This document shows positions 29,308 to 38,192 of a stretch of 64,000 bases of DNA, one piece after another. A program made the position numbers and the translations under genes. The DNA is from Ignavibacteria bacterium (GTDB lineage: Bacteria > Bacteroidota > Ignavibacteria > Tepidaquicellales > Tepidaquicellaceae), in contig JAEUSI010000002.1 of NCBI GenBank assembly GCA_016788375.1, positions 30,144-94,143 on the forward strand, read 5' to 3'. Within the stretch, counting starts at the first letter, position 1, and the number at the start of each line of letters is the position of its first letter. The notes beneath the pieces were generated by a model that saw nothing but the letters and a program-made list of their open reading frames with translations, did not search any database and was not told the DNA's origin.

Positions 29308-29799
29308 ATGAAGTGGAGCAAATTAAAGCAGACAGTTGAACAAAAATTTGCGGATTGTCTGAAAAAAAGAGTCCGGATTTATGCAACGAGATATACAACC
29401 GGAAGCTACTTTATGGTCAGAGGATGGATTACTGTTGACGGAAAGGAAATTGCCAGCTTTTCAACTCCGGATAATTACGGAAAGTTCGGCTGGAATACTC
29501 CGGATATAAGCGAAAGAATACCTCAGGAAAACAGAACTGAAGGAGCGGCAGTCGAAAAGGGTGAATTTTCAAGAAGTGATTTAATAAATTCCTGCCGGGA
29601 TTTTATAAAAATGAATATTGATGATGCATTTGAATCGGATAATCCGATAATAAAAGCTCTGGCAGTTCTTGATAAAAGATTCGGAAAGCGAAGGCTCAGA
29701 AACATAAACACTGAAAGTTTACATCCTCTCGTGCTTACACTGCTTTATTTAAGAATGGAATGTGAAGGAATATCCGTAAATAGAATTTCGGAAACATAA
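29308..29799 (+). CDS. SF0329-family protein of unknown function
   Basis: 163 aa, no signal peptide or membrane segment. The start MKWSKLKQTVEQKFADCL and the core RYTTGSYFMVRGWITVDGKEIASFST resemble the small cytoplasmic family labelled SF0329. The C-terminal half (DAFESDNPIIKALAVLDKRFGKRRL...HPLVLTLLYLRMECEGI) is helical and basic. No function is known to me, and neighbours do not help. Confidence 0.65.
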   Translation: MKWSKLKQTVEQKFADCLKKRVRIYATRYTTGSYFMVRGWITVDGKEIASFSTPDNYGKFGWNTPDISERIPQENRTEGAAVEKGEFSRSDLINSCRDFIKMNIDDAFESDNPIIKALAVLDKRFGKRRLRNINTESLHPLVLTLLYLRMECEGISVNRISET

Positions 29800-29997
29800 T
29801 GCAGACTAATATCCTGCCAGCCGGAATAAAATCCTGATATCAGATTTAGCAGGAATCCGAATGTTTGATCAGAAAGAAACCTGCTCGGCAAGTTTAAATT
29901 CTTTTATGTTTTCTTTGACATGCTTCCGTATCAGAACCAGAATCCCGAATGAAACACCGCTTTTTAAACAAAATGAAAATTAAGCAAATTTTTGTCG

Positions 29998-30028
29998 TTG
30001 ACAATACATAGAAAGATTGCTATCTTTG
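29998..30028 (+). promoter_or_regulatory. Bacteroidota-type promoter of the arsR-led sulfur operon
   Basis: TTG at 29998-30000 (within GTTGACA) is followed, after a 20-base spacer, by TATCTTTG at 30021-30028, a perfect match to TAnnTTTG. Transcription would start near 30033-30036, a few bases before the ATG at 30043. This rules out an upstream TTG at 29992 as the translation start. Confidence 0.7.
30012..30027. promoter_or_regulatory. putative ArsR-family operator
   Basis: AAAGAT-TGCT-ATCTTT is a 6+4+6 inverted repeat lying between the -33 site and the end of the -7 box, which it overlaps. It is immediately upstream of the arsR-family gene. This is the position expected for autorepression. 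Binding is inferred, not shown. Confidence 0.55.
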
Positions 30029-30042
30029 TATCTATCAAAAAT

Positions 30043-30348
30043 ATGATACTTACAAAAAGAATACAGGCTGATAAATTAATAACCGGAGTGAACATGCTGA
30101 GAGTAATGGCTCACCCGGTGAGACTTGCTATTCTGGATCTGCTGACGGAAAATAAAAAGCTGACAGTTCTTGAAATACAGGATGAGCTCGGTCTCGAACA
30201 GGCGATTGCCTCACAGCACATTACACTGCTTGAAGACAAGGGTGTTATTGTTTCCGAAAGATCAGGCAGGAACAAGTTTGTTTCACTTCGGTTTCCGAAA
30301 ATGAAAAATATCATTAACTGTCTTGAGAATTGCTGTAATCAGATATGA
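30043..30348 (+). CDS. ArsR-family repressor, probable persulfide/sulfide-responsive regulator
   Basis: 101 aa winged helix: VNMLRVMAHPVRLAILDLL, then ELGLEQAIASQHITLLEDKGVIVSERSGRNKFVSLRF, the ArsR recognition helix and wing. It heads an operon for sulfur uptake and persulfide oxidation, as BigR and SqrR do. Those sensors use one Cys near the second helix and one in the last helix. Here all three cysteines are at the C-terminus (Cys93, Cys97, Cys98 in NCLENCCNQI), so sensing must differ or use metal. I start at the ATG just after the promoter. Confidence 0.85.
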   Translation: MILTKRIQADKLITGVNMLRVMAHPVRLAILDLLTENKKLTVLEIQDELGLEQAIASQHITLLEDKGVIVSERSGRNKFVSLRFPKMKNIINCLENCCNQI

Positions 30349-30419
30349 TGTTATATTTTTTCTGAGTATCTGAATCAGTTCTGCAAGTTATTTAAACATA
30401 AAAATTTAATTTATAAAAA

Positions 30420-31217
30420 TTGGAATTTATAGGATACATTGCATCGGTATTTATCGGAATATCGCTTGGATTAATAGGCGGCGGCGGCAGTATTCTGACA
30501 GTACCTGTTTTAGTTTATCTTTTCTTTGTAGACGCCGTATCTGCGACAGCTTATTCGCTTTTCATTGTAGGACTTACAAGCGCTGTCGGATCGTATGATT
30601 ATTTTAAAAACGGTCTTGTGAATGTAAAAACAGCCGTGATTTTCGGGATACCTTCAATTATTGCGGTATTTCTTACAAGAGCATACATAGTACCGGCAAT
30701 TCCCAAAGAGATCTTCAGCATCGGAAATTTTGTCGTAACGAAAAGCATTCTTATTCTTGTAATATTTGCCTTATTGATGATAGCAGCATCATACAGCATG
30801 ATTAAAAAAGGAAACGGAATAAGTCATGAAAGCGAAAACGGAAGAAGTTTTAATTATCCTCTTATAATAATGGAAGGATTAGTTGTAGGTGCTTTAACAG
30901 GACTTGTCGGAGCAGGAGGTGGCTTTCTGATAATTCCCGCGCTGGTCGTGCTTTCCAAACTGCCTATGAAAGAAGCCGTCGGCACTTCACTTGTGATCAT
31001 TGCCTTAAAATCACTGATCGGTTTTATGGGCGAGAGCAGCGAAACAATAATGAACTGGCAGCTGCTGTTATCTGTTTCGGCATTTGCGATTGCCGGTTTA
31101 TACATCGGAGTGAAACTTTCCAAAAAAATTGACGGTGCAAAACTTAAGCCGGCTTTCGGCTGGTTTATTCTCGTTATGGGAATTTATATAATCATAAAGG
31201 AAACAATCATTAAATAA
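30420..31217 (+). CDS. TauE/SafE-family sulfite/sulfur anion exporter
   Basis: 265 aa with about eight membrane segments. The two repeat signatures are SLGLIGGGGSILTVPVLVYLF at the start and LTGLVGAGGGFLIIPALVVL in the second half, which define the family. Members export sulfite and organosulfonates. It starts with TTG, 71 bases after arsR. Within this operon, sulfite made by persulfide dioxygenase is the obvious cargo (inference). Confidence 0.9.
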   Translation: MEFIGYIASVFIGISLGLIGGGGSILTVPVLVYLFFVDAVSATAYSLFIVGLTSAVGSYDYFKNGLVNVKTAVIFGIPSIIAVFLTRAYIVPAIPKEIFSIGNFVVTKSILILVIFALLMIAASYSMIKKGNGISHESENGRSFNYPLIIMEGLVVGALTGLVGAGGGFLIIPALVVLSKLPMKEAVGTSLVIIALKSLIGFMGESSETIMNWQLLLSVSAFAIAGLYIGVKLSKKIDGAKLKPAFGWFILVMGIYIIIKETIIK

Positions 31218-31223
31218 AAAATC

Positions 31224-31586
31224 ATGAAAACACTAAAAATTATTTTAACTTTAATTACAATTACAGCCATGTTCGGTATTTTTAAATTATTTTTTGCTTC
31301 AGACAGCGACAGCGGATTATCAGAAAAGATTAACGGTAAAACATTCCTAGTGGATGTCAGGTCACCTCAGGAGTTTGCTTCCGGCAGCGTAAAAGGAGCC
31401 GTAAATATTCCTCTTGACAGAGTCCAGAGTGAGTTAAGCAAATTCAGAGACAAAGAAAACATAGTTGTATTCTGCAGAACGGGTAACAGGAGCGGACAGG
31501 CAAAAACAATATTGGAGAAAAACGGGATTACAAATGTAATTAACGGCGGTTCATGGCAGAATGTAAATCAGTTTGTAAATAATTAA
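31224..31586 (+). CDS. membrane-anchored single-domain rhodanese
   Basis: 120 aa. An N-terminal hydrophobic segment (residues 5-25) acts as signal or anchor. One rhodanese domain follows, with FLVDVRSPQEFASGSVKGAVNIPL and the active loop VVFCRTGNRS, whose nucleophile is Cys84. It would carry sulfane sulfur as a persulfide on the outer face of the inner membrane. It is six bases downstream of the tauE-like gene. Confidence 0.9.
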   Translation: MKTLKIILTLITITAMFGIFKLFFASDSDSGLSEKINGKTFLVDVRSPQEFASGSVKGAVNIPLDRVQSELSKFRDKENIVVFCRTGNRSGQAKTILEKNGITNVINGGSWQNVNQFVNN

Positions 31587-31593
31587 ATATTAT

Positions 31594-32157
31594 ATGGCAG
31601 AATTCATAATGCAACCCTGGCCCTGGTATGTAGCAGGACCTTTGATCGGACTGATAGTTCCGGTATTACTTATCATAGGCAATAAATCGTTCGGAATATC
31701 CAGTTCACTCCGGCATATCTGCGCTGCAGTTGTTCCTTCTAATATAGCTTTTTTCAGGTATGACTGGAAAAAAGAAATATGGAATTTATTTTTTGTTTCC
31801 GGAATATTAGCAGGGGGATTTATAGCAGTGCAAATACTGACAAATCCGGATGATGTTCAGATTAGTCCGCAACTTGCGGAAGAACTGAAAAAGTACGGAA
31901 TTAATAATTTTTCGGGACTTGTGCCGGTTCAGCTTTTTTCATGGGAAAATCTTTTTACACTCAAAGGATTATTTATAATAGTATTCGGAGGATTTCTTGT
32001 CGGATTCGGAACGAGATACGCAGGAGGATGCACAAGCGGACATTCCATAATGGGATTGTCGACACTGCAGATGCCTTCATTAATCGCTACATGCTGTTTC
32101 ATGGCCGGAGGATTTATAGCGGCAAATTTTATTCTACCGTTAATTTTAATACTATAA
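31594..32157 (+). CDS. YeeE/YedE-family sulfur transporter, first half
   Basis: 187 aa, about five membrane segments. The signature is [22 protein letters not shown], with the conserved Cys of the thiosulfate importer TsuA/YeeE. Only half of a full-length YeeE is present; the other half is the next gene, eight bases away. The pair would form one channel that brings thiosulfate or a sulfane-sulfur compound into the cytoplasm. Confidence 0.88.
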   Translation: MAEFIMQPWPWYVAGPLIGLIVPVLLIIGNKSFGISSSLRHICAAVVPSNIAFFRYDWKKEIWNLFFVSGILAGGFIAVQILTNPDDVQISPQLAEELKKYGINNFSGLVPVQLFSWENLFTLKGLFIIVFGGFLVGFGTRYAGGCTSGHSIMGLSTLQMPSLIATCCFMAGGFIAANFILPLILIL

Positions 32158-32164
32158 AAAATAT

Positions 32165-32662
32165 ATGCAGACATCAGAAATAAATACAGACTATGAAGTC
32201 CGGTCGCTTGATACACTTTGTATTAATGAAAGCCATCTGACTCATAAATGGTATTATAATCTTAAATATCTGTTTGTCGGAATAATTTTCGGGATTATTT
32301 TTGTCAAAGCTGAAATTATCAGCTGGTTCAGAATACAGGAAATGTTCAGACTGCAGTCATTTCATATGTTCGGATTAATCGGAAGCGCTGTTTTAGTTGG
32401 CGCAGTATCAGTTTGGATCATAAAAAAATTTAACATCAGAACAATTTACAACGAAAAAATAGAATTTCATCCAAAGACATTCAACAAAGGGCAGATATAC
32501 GGAGGTCTGTTATTCGGACTGGGATGGGCTATTACAGGAGCTTGTCCGGGTCCAATGTATGCACAGGTCGGTACCGGAGCAACCGTTATTCTGATTACGG
32601 TTTTAAGTGCGATAGCCGGTACATGGGTTTACGGTTATACACGGAACAAGCTTCCTCATTGA
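32165..32662 (+). CDS. YeeE/YedE-family sulfur transporter, second half (DUF6691 type)
   Basis: 165 aa with about four membrane segments. FHPKTFNKGQIYGGLLFGLGWAITGACPGPMYAQVG gives the second conserved cysteine (GACPGP). This and the preceding gene make a complete two-subunit transporter. It starts with a cytoplasmic N-terminus of about 30 residues. Confidence 0.87.
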   Translation: MQTSEINTDYEVRSLDTLCINESHLTHKWYYNLKYLFVGIIFGIIFVKAEIISWFRIQEMFRLQSFHMFGLIGSAVLVGAVSVWIIKKFNIRTIYNEKIEFHPKTFNKGQIYGGLLFGLGWAITGACPGPMYAQVGTGATVILITVLSAIAGTWVYGYTRNKLPH

Positions 32663-32696
32663 TATTAAAAATCATTAAACATTAAATTATAATAAA

Positions 32697-34109
32697 ATGA
32701 AAATAGAACAAATTTACACGGGATGTCTTGCACAGGGTGCATATTATATTACATCCGCAGGAGAAGCTGCTATCATTGATCCGTTGAGAGAAATAAGTCC
32801 TTATCTGGAAAGACTTGAGCGTGATAAAGTAAAGCTGAAATATATTTTTGAAACGCATTTTCATGCAGATTTTGTCAGCGGACATGTTGATCTGAGTAAA
32901 AAAACCGGAGCTGAGATAGTTTACGGTCCGACGGCGAAACCAGAGTTTAAATCAGTAACGGCAGAAGACGGTCAGGAATTTAAAATCGGAAAAGTTACAA
33001 TCAAAGTTCTTCACACACCCGGACACACTATGGAAAGTTCGTGTTACCTTTTAAAAGACGAAAACGGAAATGATACGGCATTATTCAGCGGCGATACACT
33101 GTTTCTCGGAGACGTCGGCAGACCTGACCTCGCGCAGAAAGCAGCGTCTATGACTCAGGAAGAACTTGCCGGATTGCTTTATGAAAGCCTTTATAAAAAA
33201 ATACTTCCTTTAAATGACAGCATAACAGTTTATCCCGCTCACGGCGCAGGAAGCGCCTGCGGTAAAAACATGATGAAAGAAACAGTTGACTCGCTGGGAA
33301 ATCAGAAAAAAGTGAACTATGCGCTGAATCAGCCGGATAAAGCTTCATTTGTAAAAGCCGTAACGGACGGCTTGCTTCCTCCGCCGGGATATTTCGGAAT
33401 GAATGTCGCCATGAACAAGAAAGGATATGAAAGCTTTGATAAAGTTCTGAATAAAGGAATGCGTGAATTAACGGCTGAGGAATTTGAAGCCGCGGCAGAA
33501 GAGACCGGTGCGCTGATACTTGACAGCAGACATGACAATGATTTTTATAATGCTTTCATTCCGCAGTCTGTAAACATAAGTTTAACGGGAGACTTTGCTC
33601 CGTGGGTGGGAGCACTGATTGCAGATGTGAATCAGCAGATTCTGCTTGTTACAGAACCCGGAAAGGAAGAAGAAACCGTTACAAGACTTGCAAGAGTGGG
33701 ATTTGACAATCAGCTGGGACATTTGAAAGGAGGCATTCAGGCATGGATTGAAGCAGGAAAGGAAACAGATTCTGTAAACAGAATATCCGCCGGAGAATTC
33801 GCAGCTGAATTCAAAAAAGGAATAAGCAAAATACTTGATGTCCGCAAAGAAAGTGAATATGCAGCCGAACATATAGACGAATCAAACAATAAACCGCTGG
33901 CATACATCAATGACTGGATAAAGGATATTGATCCGAAGGAACATTTTTACATTCATTGCGCAGGCGGATACAGAAGTATGATGGCTGCAAGCATACTTCA
34001 GGCAAGAGGTTACAGAAACTTTACCGAAATCCGCGGTGGAATGGATGCAATAAAAAATACTGAATTGCCGCTGACGGATTTTGCCTGCCAGAATAAAGTT
34101 CTGAATTAA
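32697..34109 (+). CDS. persulfide dioxygenase-like metallo-beta-lactamase fused to two rhodanese domains
   Basis: 470 aa. The metallo-hydrolase domain (1-230) has HFHADFVSGH (His54, His56, Asp58, His63), HTPGH (His110), SGDTLFLGDVGRPDL and YPAHGAG (His182), the ETHE1/Blh pattern that uses one iron to oxidise glutathione persulfide to sulfite. Two rhodanese domains follow. The first has VTEPGKEEE where the Cys loop should be and is inactive; the second has YIHCAGGYRSM with a catalytic Cys. It ends the operon and has a strong terminator after it. Confidence 0.9.
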   Translation: MKIEQIYTGCLAQGAYYITSAGEAAIIDPLREISPYLERLERDKVKLKYIFETHFHADFVSGHVDLSKKTGAEIVYGPTAKPEFKSVTAEDGQEFKIGKVTIKVLHTPGHTMESSCYLLKDENGNDTALFSGDTLFLGDVGRPDLAQKAASMTQEELAGLLYESLYKKILPLNDSITVYPAHGAGSACGKNMMKETVDSLGNQKKVNYALNQPDKASFVKAVTDGLLPPPGYFGMNVAMNKKGYESFDKVLNKGMRELTAEEFEAAAEETGALILDSRHDNDFYNAFIPQSVNISLTGDFAPWVGALIADVNQQILLVTEPGKEEETVTRLARVGFDNQLGHLKGGIQAWIEAGKETDSVNRISAGEFAAEFKKGISKILDVRKESEYAAEHIDESNNKPLAYINDWIKDIDPKEHFYIHCAGGYRSMMAASILQARGYRNFTEIRGGMDAIKNTELPLTDFACQNKVLN

Positions 34110-34163
34110 CTTCTCATTCAGAATTTATATTAAAATTTTATAGTCCTGTCAGTTTTACTTTGT

Positions 34164-34201
34164 GCGGGATCTCTGAAAATAACAGAGGTTCCGCTTTTTT
34201 T
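34164..34201 (+). terminator. intrinsic terminator of the sulfur operon
   Basis: GCGGGATCTCTG pairs with CAGAGGTTCCGC (34164-34175 and 34183-34194, about 10 of 12 pairs plus a G-U) around an AAAATAA loop, followed by seven T. Confidence 0.88.
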
Positions 34202-34380
34202 ATGTAAATATTATTTTAAAGATAACGGTGTAGTAATATTCCACATAAAGGTCATTTTTTAATGTGGAATAATTACACTGCAATTCAGAATAATTGAGAT
34301 TTTAAATTATTTCTGAACTTTCTCTGGCACAGCAAATGAAAATTCACTTTATGGATTTTATTAATCATAAAGGAGTATTT

Positions 34381-36513
34381 ATGTCCGGAAAAAAAATAAT
34401 CAAACCAAAATACGGCAGAAAGAAATTCATTATAAAACTTCCGCTGATGCTTTTTTTCTTTGTTTCAATACTGGTCTTTGCAGTCAGTTATCACGGCTGC
34501 AGTGAAGATCCTGTAACATCTAATCCGACGCCTACTCCGACACCTTCTGTAATCGGAACACTGACAATCACTCCCGATATGCTCTTAGTTAATGTAAGCG
34601 ATACATTAGTCATCAGAATGTCGGCAAAGACCGGGATCTTTTTTACTGATTCACTCGTCAAAGCAGTCAAGATTGATAACAACAACAATATTATTGCCCA
34701 GATTGGAAATTTGTATGATAACGGTAATCTGAATAACGGTGATGAAATAGCAAGAGACAATGTCTACAGCGGTAAATTTATTCTTAATGAGACAGCTGAA
34801 GGCACAATTAAAATTGCAGCAAACGGAACAGTGTATTCAAACGGGTCGACTGTTTCATTGCTGACAACTCCTGTTAACATTACTGTTTACGGTTCATTAA
34901 ATTCAGGGCAGGTCGGCACTGTAATGAGCACACAGAATAATGCAGCAACTCAGCTGCAGACATTCCTTGCGGGAAATCCTAATAACATCACTGCTGCTTC
35001 CAATCAGCTGAAAACATGGCTTGAAACACAGCCCGGAGTCGCATCAGTTGAGAAAGACGGAAATACAAGCATGATAATTAATTATACGAACGGGCTGACG
35101 GGCGGTATGGTTTATTCTGTTGACGGTAAAGAAACCAGAGGAGGGATTGAATCTGACTCGGGTAAACGAACCAGACTTACTAAAATTACCGCGGACGGAC
35201 AGACGAGGGGAGAAAATATTTTCGGTGATTCATATAAACGCAGTTATACTTCAGACAATAATCTGCTGGATCCGAATATAATCGGAAACAGAAATGTAAT
35301 GGTATTTGCAGCTTATGAAGGAGTCTGGGTAAATGACGAAAGACCTGTGATAATCAGCCGTCTTGCAAGCGCTCCCTGCAAGGAATTTACAGTAACCTCC
35401 TATGTAGATCAGAATGCAAATGTAAGCTGTCTTTATAATCTAACTCAGTACGGATATGTAGTATTTGCAACGCACGGCAGCAGGGGAAAAGCAATCCTCA
35501 CAGCAGAAGTTGTTGATACAAATGCAAGTGTTTACAAGGATTCATATAAAGCTCTTCTGCAGGCAAAGCGGCTTTCAATTTTCAAAAATATTAAAATTAG
35601 CGGTACCGGAGGAGTAACGACGGTAGCAAATGTTTACGCCGTAACAAACACTTTCATTTCAAATCTTGAAGGAACATTCCCGAATACGGTAATTCTTAAT
35701 AACTCATGCGAAAGCACGAAGAATCCGGATCTTGCAAATGCCTTTATCGGCAAAGGCGCAAAGACATATTACGGTTATGATAAAGTTGTAAACGGCGCAT
35801 TTGCAAAGACAATTGCAGACTCAATCACCAAGAGACTTGCCGTAACCGGGCTTACAACCGGAAATGCATTTTTTAACGCAGTTGATCCTCAGGATCCCAA
35901 TGCAAATTTTCAGAAAGATGCGGGCTCGAATAATGATTTGAAATATTCAACTTCGATTGTAAACGGTGATTTTGAAGAGGGTACAATTTCCGGCTGGACA
36001 AAATCCGGAGACGGAAGAGTTATTAACAGACTCGGAAATCTCAGTGCAAATGAAGGCACATTTATGGGGATTATTTCAACCGGACTCGGATATACTACTT
36101 CAAGCGGAGGAATATCACAGTGCTTGACGGTTGCAAATAATCAGTCCACACTGACGGTAAAATGGAATTTTCTTTCCGAAGAATTCCTTGAATGGATAGG
36201 TTCGGAATTTCAGGATTATTTTGAAATAATAATAAAGACACAGGACGGCACCGAATCACAGGTGTTGTACAGATCTGTTGATGACATTGCTGCGGAGTAT
36301 CACGCTGATACAGCACATGCGGGAGATTTAATCAGAGTTTCTCCAAGCATAAGTTTCGGAAACGGAGATGTTTACATGACGAACTGGAAAACCAGTACTT
36401 TCGACATCTCGGCATACCGCGGACAGATTATTGTCGTAATCTTAAGATGCGGAGATGTCGGTGACAGCGCATTTGATACAGCGATACTCCTTGACGCCAT
36501 AAAAGTGAACTGA
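34381..36513 (+). CDS. lipoprotein with clan-CD cysteine peptidase-like domain and C-terminal choice-of-anchor domain
   Basis: 710 aa from the ATG preceded by AAAGGAG; an in-frame ATG 45 bases earlier lacks a ribosome site. A hydrophobic signal ends in a lipobox-like YHGC, then a Pro/Thr linker. Next is an Ig-like domain (LYDNGNLNNGDEIARDNVYS, choice-of-anchor X type). The central domain reads NVMVFAAYE, then YVVFATHGSRG (His365) and TVILNNSCES (Cys443), the His-Gly and Ser-Cys pair of clan-CD peptidases (caspase, gingipain, CHAT). The last 170 residues, with WNFLSEEFLEW, look like a choice-of-anchor L domain. It is monocistronic between two terminators. Confidence 0.65.
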   Translation: MSGKKIIKPKYGRKKFIIKLPLMLFFFVSILVFAVSYHGCSEDPVTSNPTPTPTPSVIGTLTITPDMLLVNVSDTLVIRMSAKTGIFFTDSLVKAVKIDNNNNIIAQIGNLYDNGNLNNGDEIARDNVYSGKFILNETAEGTIKIAANGTVYSNGSTVSLLTTPVNITVYGSLNSGQVGTVMSTQNNAATQLQTFLAGNPNNITAASNQLKTWLETQPGVASVEKDGNTSMIINYTNGLTGGMVYSVDGKETRGGIESDSGKRTRLTKITADGQTRGENIFGDSYKRSYTSDNNLLDPNIIGNRNVMVFAAYEGVWVNDERPVIISRLASAPCKEFTVTSYVDQNANVSCLYNLTQYGYVVFATHGSRGKAILTAEVVDTNASVYKDSYKALLQAKRLSIFKNIKISGTGGVTTVANVYAVTNTFISNLEGTFPNTVILNNSCESTKNPDLANAFIGKGAKTYYGYDKVVNGAFAKTIADSITKRLAVTGLTTGNAFFNAVDPQDPNANFQKDAGSNNDLKYSTSIVNGDFEEGTISGWTKSGDGRVINRLGNLSANEGTFMGIISTGLGYTTSSGGISQCLTVANNQSTLTVKWNFLSEEFLEWIGSEFQDYFEIIIKTQDGTESQVLYRSVDDIAAEYHADTAHAGDLIRVSPSISFGNGDVYMTNWKTSTFDISAYRGQIIVVILRCGDVGDSAFDTAILLDAIKVN

Positions 36514-36544
36514 TCCGGAATAAAACAAAAATTACTTTCCTTTC

Positions 36545-36593
36545 CCCGGGAAAAGACAAAAACTCCTGCCGGTGCTTTTCCCGGGATTTTTTT
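36545..36593 (+). terminator. intrinsic terminator of the clan-CD lipoprotein gene
   Basis: CCCGGGAAAAG (36545-36555) and CTTTTCCCGGG (36575-36585) are perfect complements, with a 19-base loop and a T-run at 36587-36593. Confidence 0.9.
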
Positions 36594-36710
36594 ATACGGA
36601 TAAAAAATCTTATTCCGGGATATTACCGTATAAATTCGCACTATTGTATTAAAATATTTTCTATTAAAGATTCTGAAGCAGAAAAAAAATTGTTTCAGAT
36701 TACTGAAAGA

Positions 36711-38147
36711 TTAAATGCCGTCACCTGATTTCTTATTCCAGAACATATAAAACGGAATTCCGCTGAGTACAAGTACAAGTCCTATACCTGCGTCGCGCGG
36801 ATTCTGAATAATGGTAACAATTACAAGCGTAATGCAGAACAATACAAATATGAAAGGGATGAGAGGATAACCTATGGCTTTGTATGGTCTGTGCGCATCT
36901 TTCATTTTTTTTCTCAGAATAAATACTCCGAATGCTCCGGCTCCGTAGAAAATAAACGAAGCAAAAATCAGCATGTCTGTAAGCTGATCAAATGTTCCCG
37001 ACAGCACCAGCACAGAAGCCCACATTCCCTGCATGAGAAGAGATGTATAAGGTGTCTTGAATTTCGGATGAACATTCCCGGCGGATTTAAAAAACAGATT
37101 GTCGCGTGACATTGCAAAGTAAATTCTCGATGAAGCCAGAATTGTTCCGTTGGTAGTGCCGAAAGTAGAAATCATTATAAGCACCGAAATAAAAAACGCG
37201 CCGCCGTTGCCGATGAATTTTCTCATAACTTCAACTGCAATAATAGTATTTTCCTTATTTGCAATTTCGATTATTTCACTGACCGGCATTACATACAGGT
37301 AAACAAAATTTGTAAGAAGATAAACCGCCATAACTATTCCCACACCTGCAAAAAGTGCCAGAGGAATATTCCTTTTCGGATTTTTAACTTCACCGCCGAG
37401 ATAACCGATATTATTCCAGCCGTCATATGCCCAGAATGCTCCGAGCATAGCGGCAAACATTGCGCCGAACAGTCCCAGATTTGATCCGTACTGTGCATTC
37501 ACACTTTCCCCGACAGGACCGATATTGCTTACAGATCCCCCGCTGATTGTCAGTCCGAGAACAATGATTATTACTATACCGATTACTTTCAGGGTTGTAA
37601 ACAGATTGCTGATGAATCCTCCGAATATGACACCGAGATAATTTGCCGCTGTAAGAAACACTATGGTAATAATTGTCAGCGATTTTACTCCGAAGCTGTC
37701 AAGAGGATAAAAGATTCCGAATATACTCAGCTTTTCGATCGAATCACTGAGATGAGGAAGAGGTATAACAGCATTAACGGATTCGGCAAATACATAAGCG
37801 ATTGATGCAATTGAAGCAGACTGTATTACGGAAAAACAGGACCATCCGTAGATGAATGCAAACGCCTTTCCGTACATTTCCTTGAAATAAACATACTGAC
37901 CTCCGGGTGCTGCAATAAGTCCGGCTATTTCAGCGTTTGTAGCGGCTCCGATAAGAGTCACTATGCCTGCAATTACCCAGCAGAGAAGAAGTATACCTCC
38001 GGACTGAAGCTCAAGAGCCATCGGAGCGGCTTTCTTGAATATTCCCGAACCTATCATAGAACTGATTACTATTAATACAGCTGTATATAATCCGAGTTTT
38101 GTAAGAAGTCCGCTTGAATGAACTTCATGAGATTGTTTTTGCGGCAT
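36711..38147 (-). CDS. APC-family amino acid permease
   Basis: 478 aa with about 12 membrane segments. It starts VLIVISSMIGSGIFKKAAPMALEL, the unwound TM1 motif of the APC superfamily, and has AEIAGLIAAPGGQYVYFKEMYG and FWAYDGWNNIGYLGGEVKNPKRNIP, typical of the LAT/SteT-like group. It would take up or exchange neutral amino acids across the inner membrane. The exact substrate is unknown. It is 45 bases downstream of pfkA. Confidence 0.9.
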   Translation of the reverse strand: MPQKQSHEVHSSGLLTKLGLYTAVLIVISSMIGSGIFKKAAPMALELQSGGILLLCWVIAGIVTLIGAATNAEIAGLIAAPGGQYVYFKEMYGKAFAFIYGWSCFSVIQSASIASIAYVFAESVNAVIPLPHLSDSIEKLSIFGIFYPLDSFGVKSLTIITIVFLTAANYLGVIFGGFISNLFTTLKVIGIVIIIVLGLTISGGSVSNIGPVGESVNAQYGSNLGLFGAMFAAMLGAFWAYDGWNNIGYLGGEVKNPKRNIPLALFAGVGIVMAVYLLTNFVYLYVMPVSEIIEIANKENTIIAVEVMRKFIGNGGAFFISVLIMISTFGTTNGTILASSRIYFAMSRDNLFFKSAGNVHPKFKTPYTSLLMQGMWASVLVLSGTFDQLTDMLIFASFIFYGAGAFGVFILRKKMKDAHRPYKAIGYPLIPFIFVLFCITLVIVTIIQNPRDAGIGLVLVLSGIPFYMFWNKKSGDGI

Positions 38148-38192
38148 ATATAATTTTAAATTAACTTCCTTTACTGAATTCAGTAATTCCGG

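Noticed and set aside
29992..30042. Longer arsR-family protein from a TTG at 29992
   Set aside because: The region contains the -33 and -7 promoter elements and the operator-like palindrome, so it is upstream of transcription. The ATG at 30043 is used.
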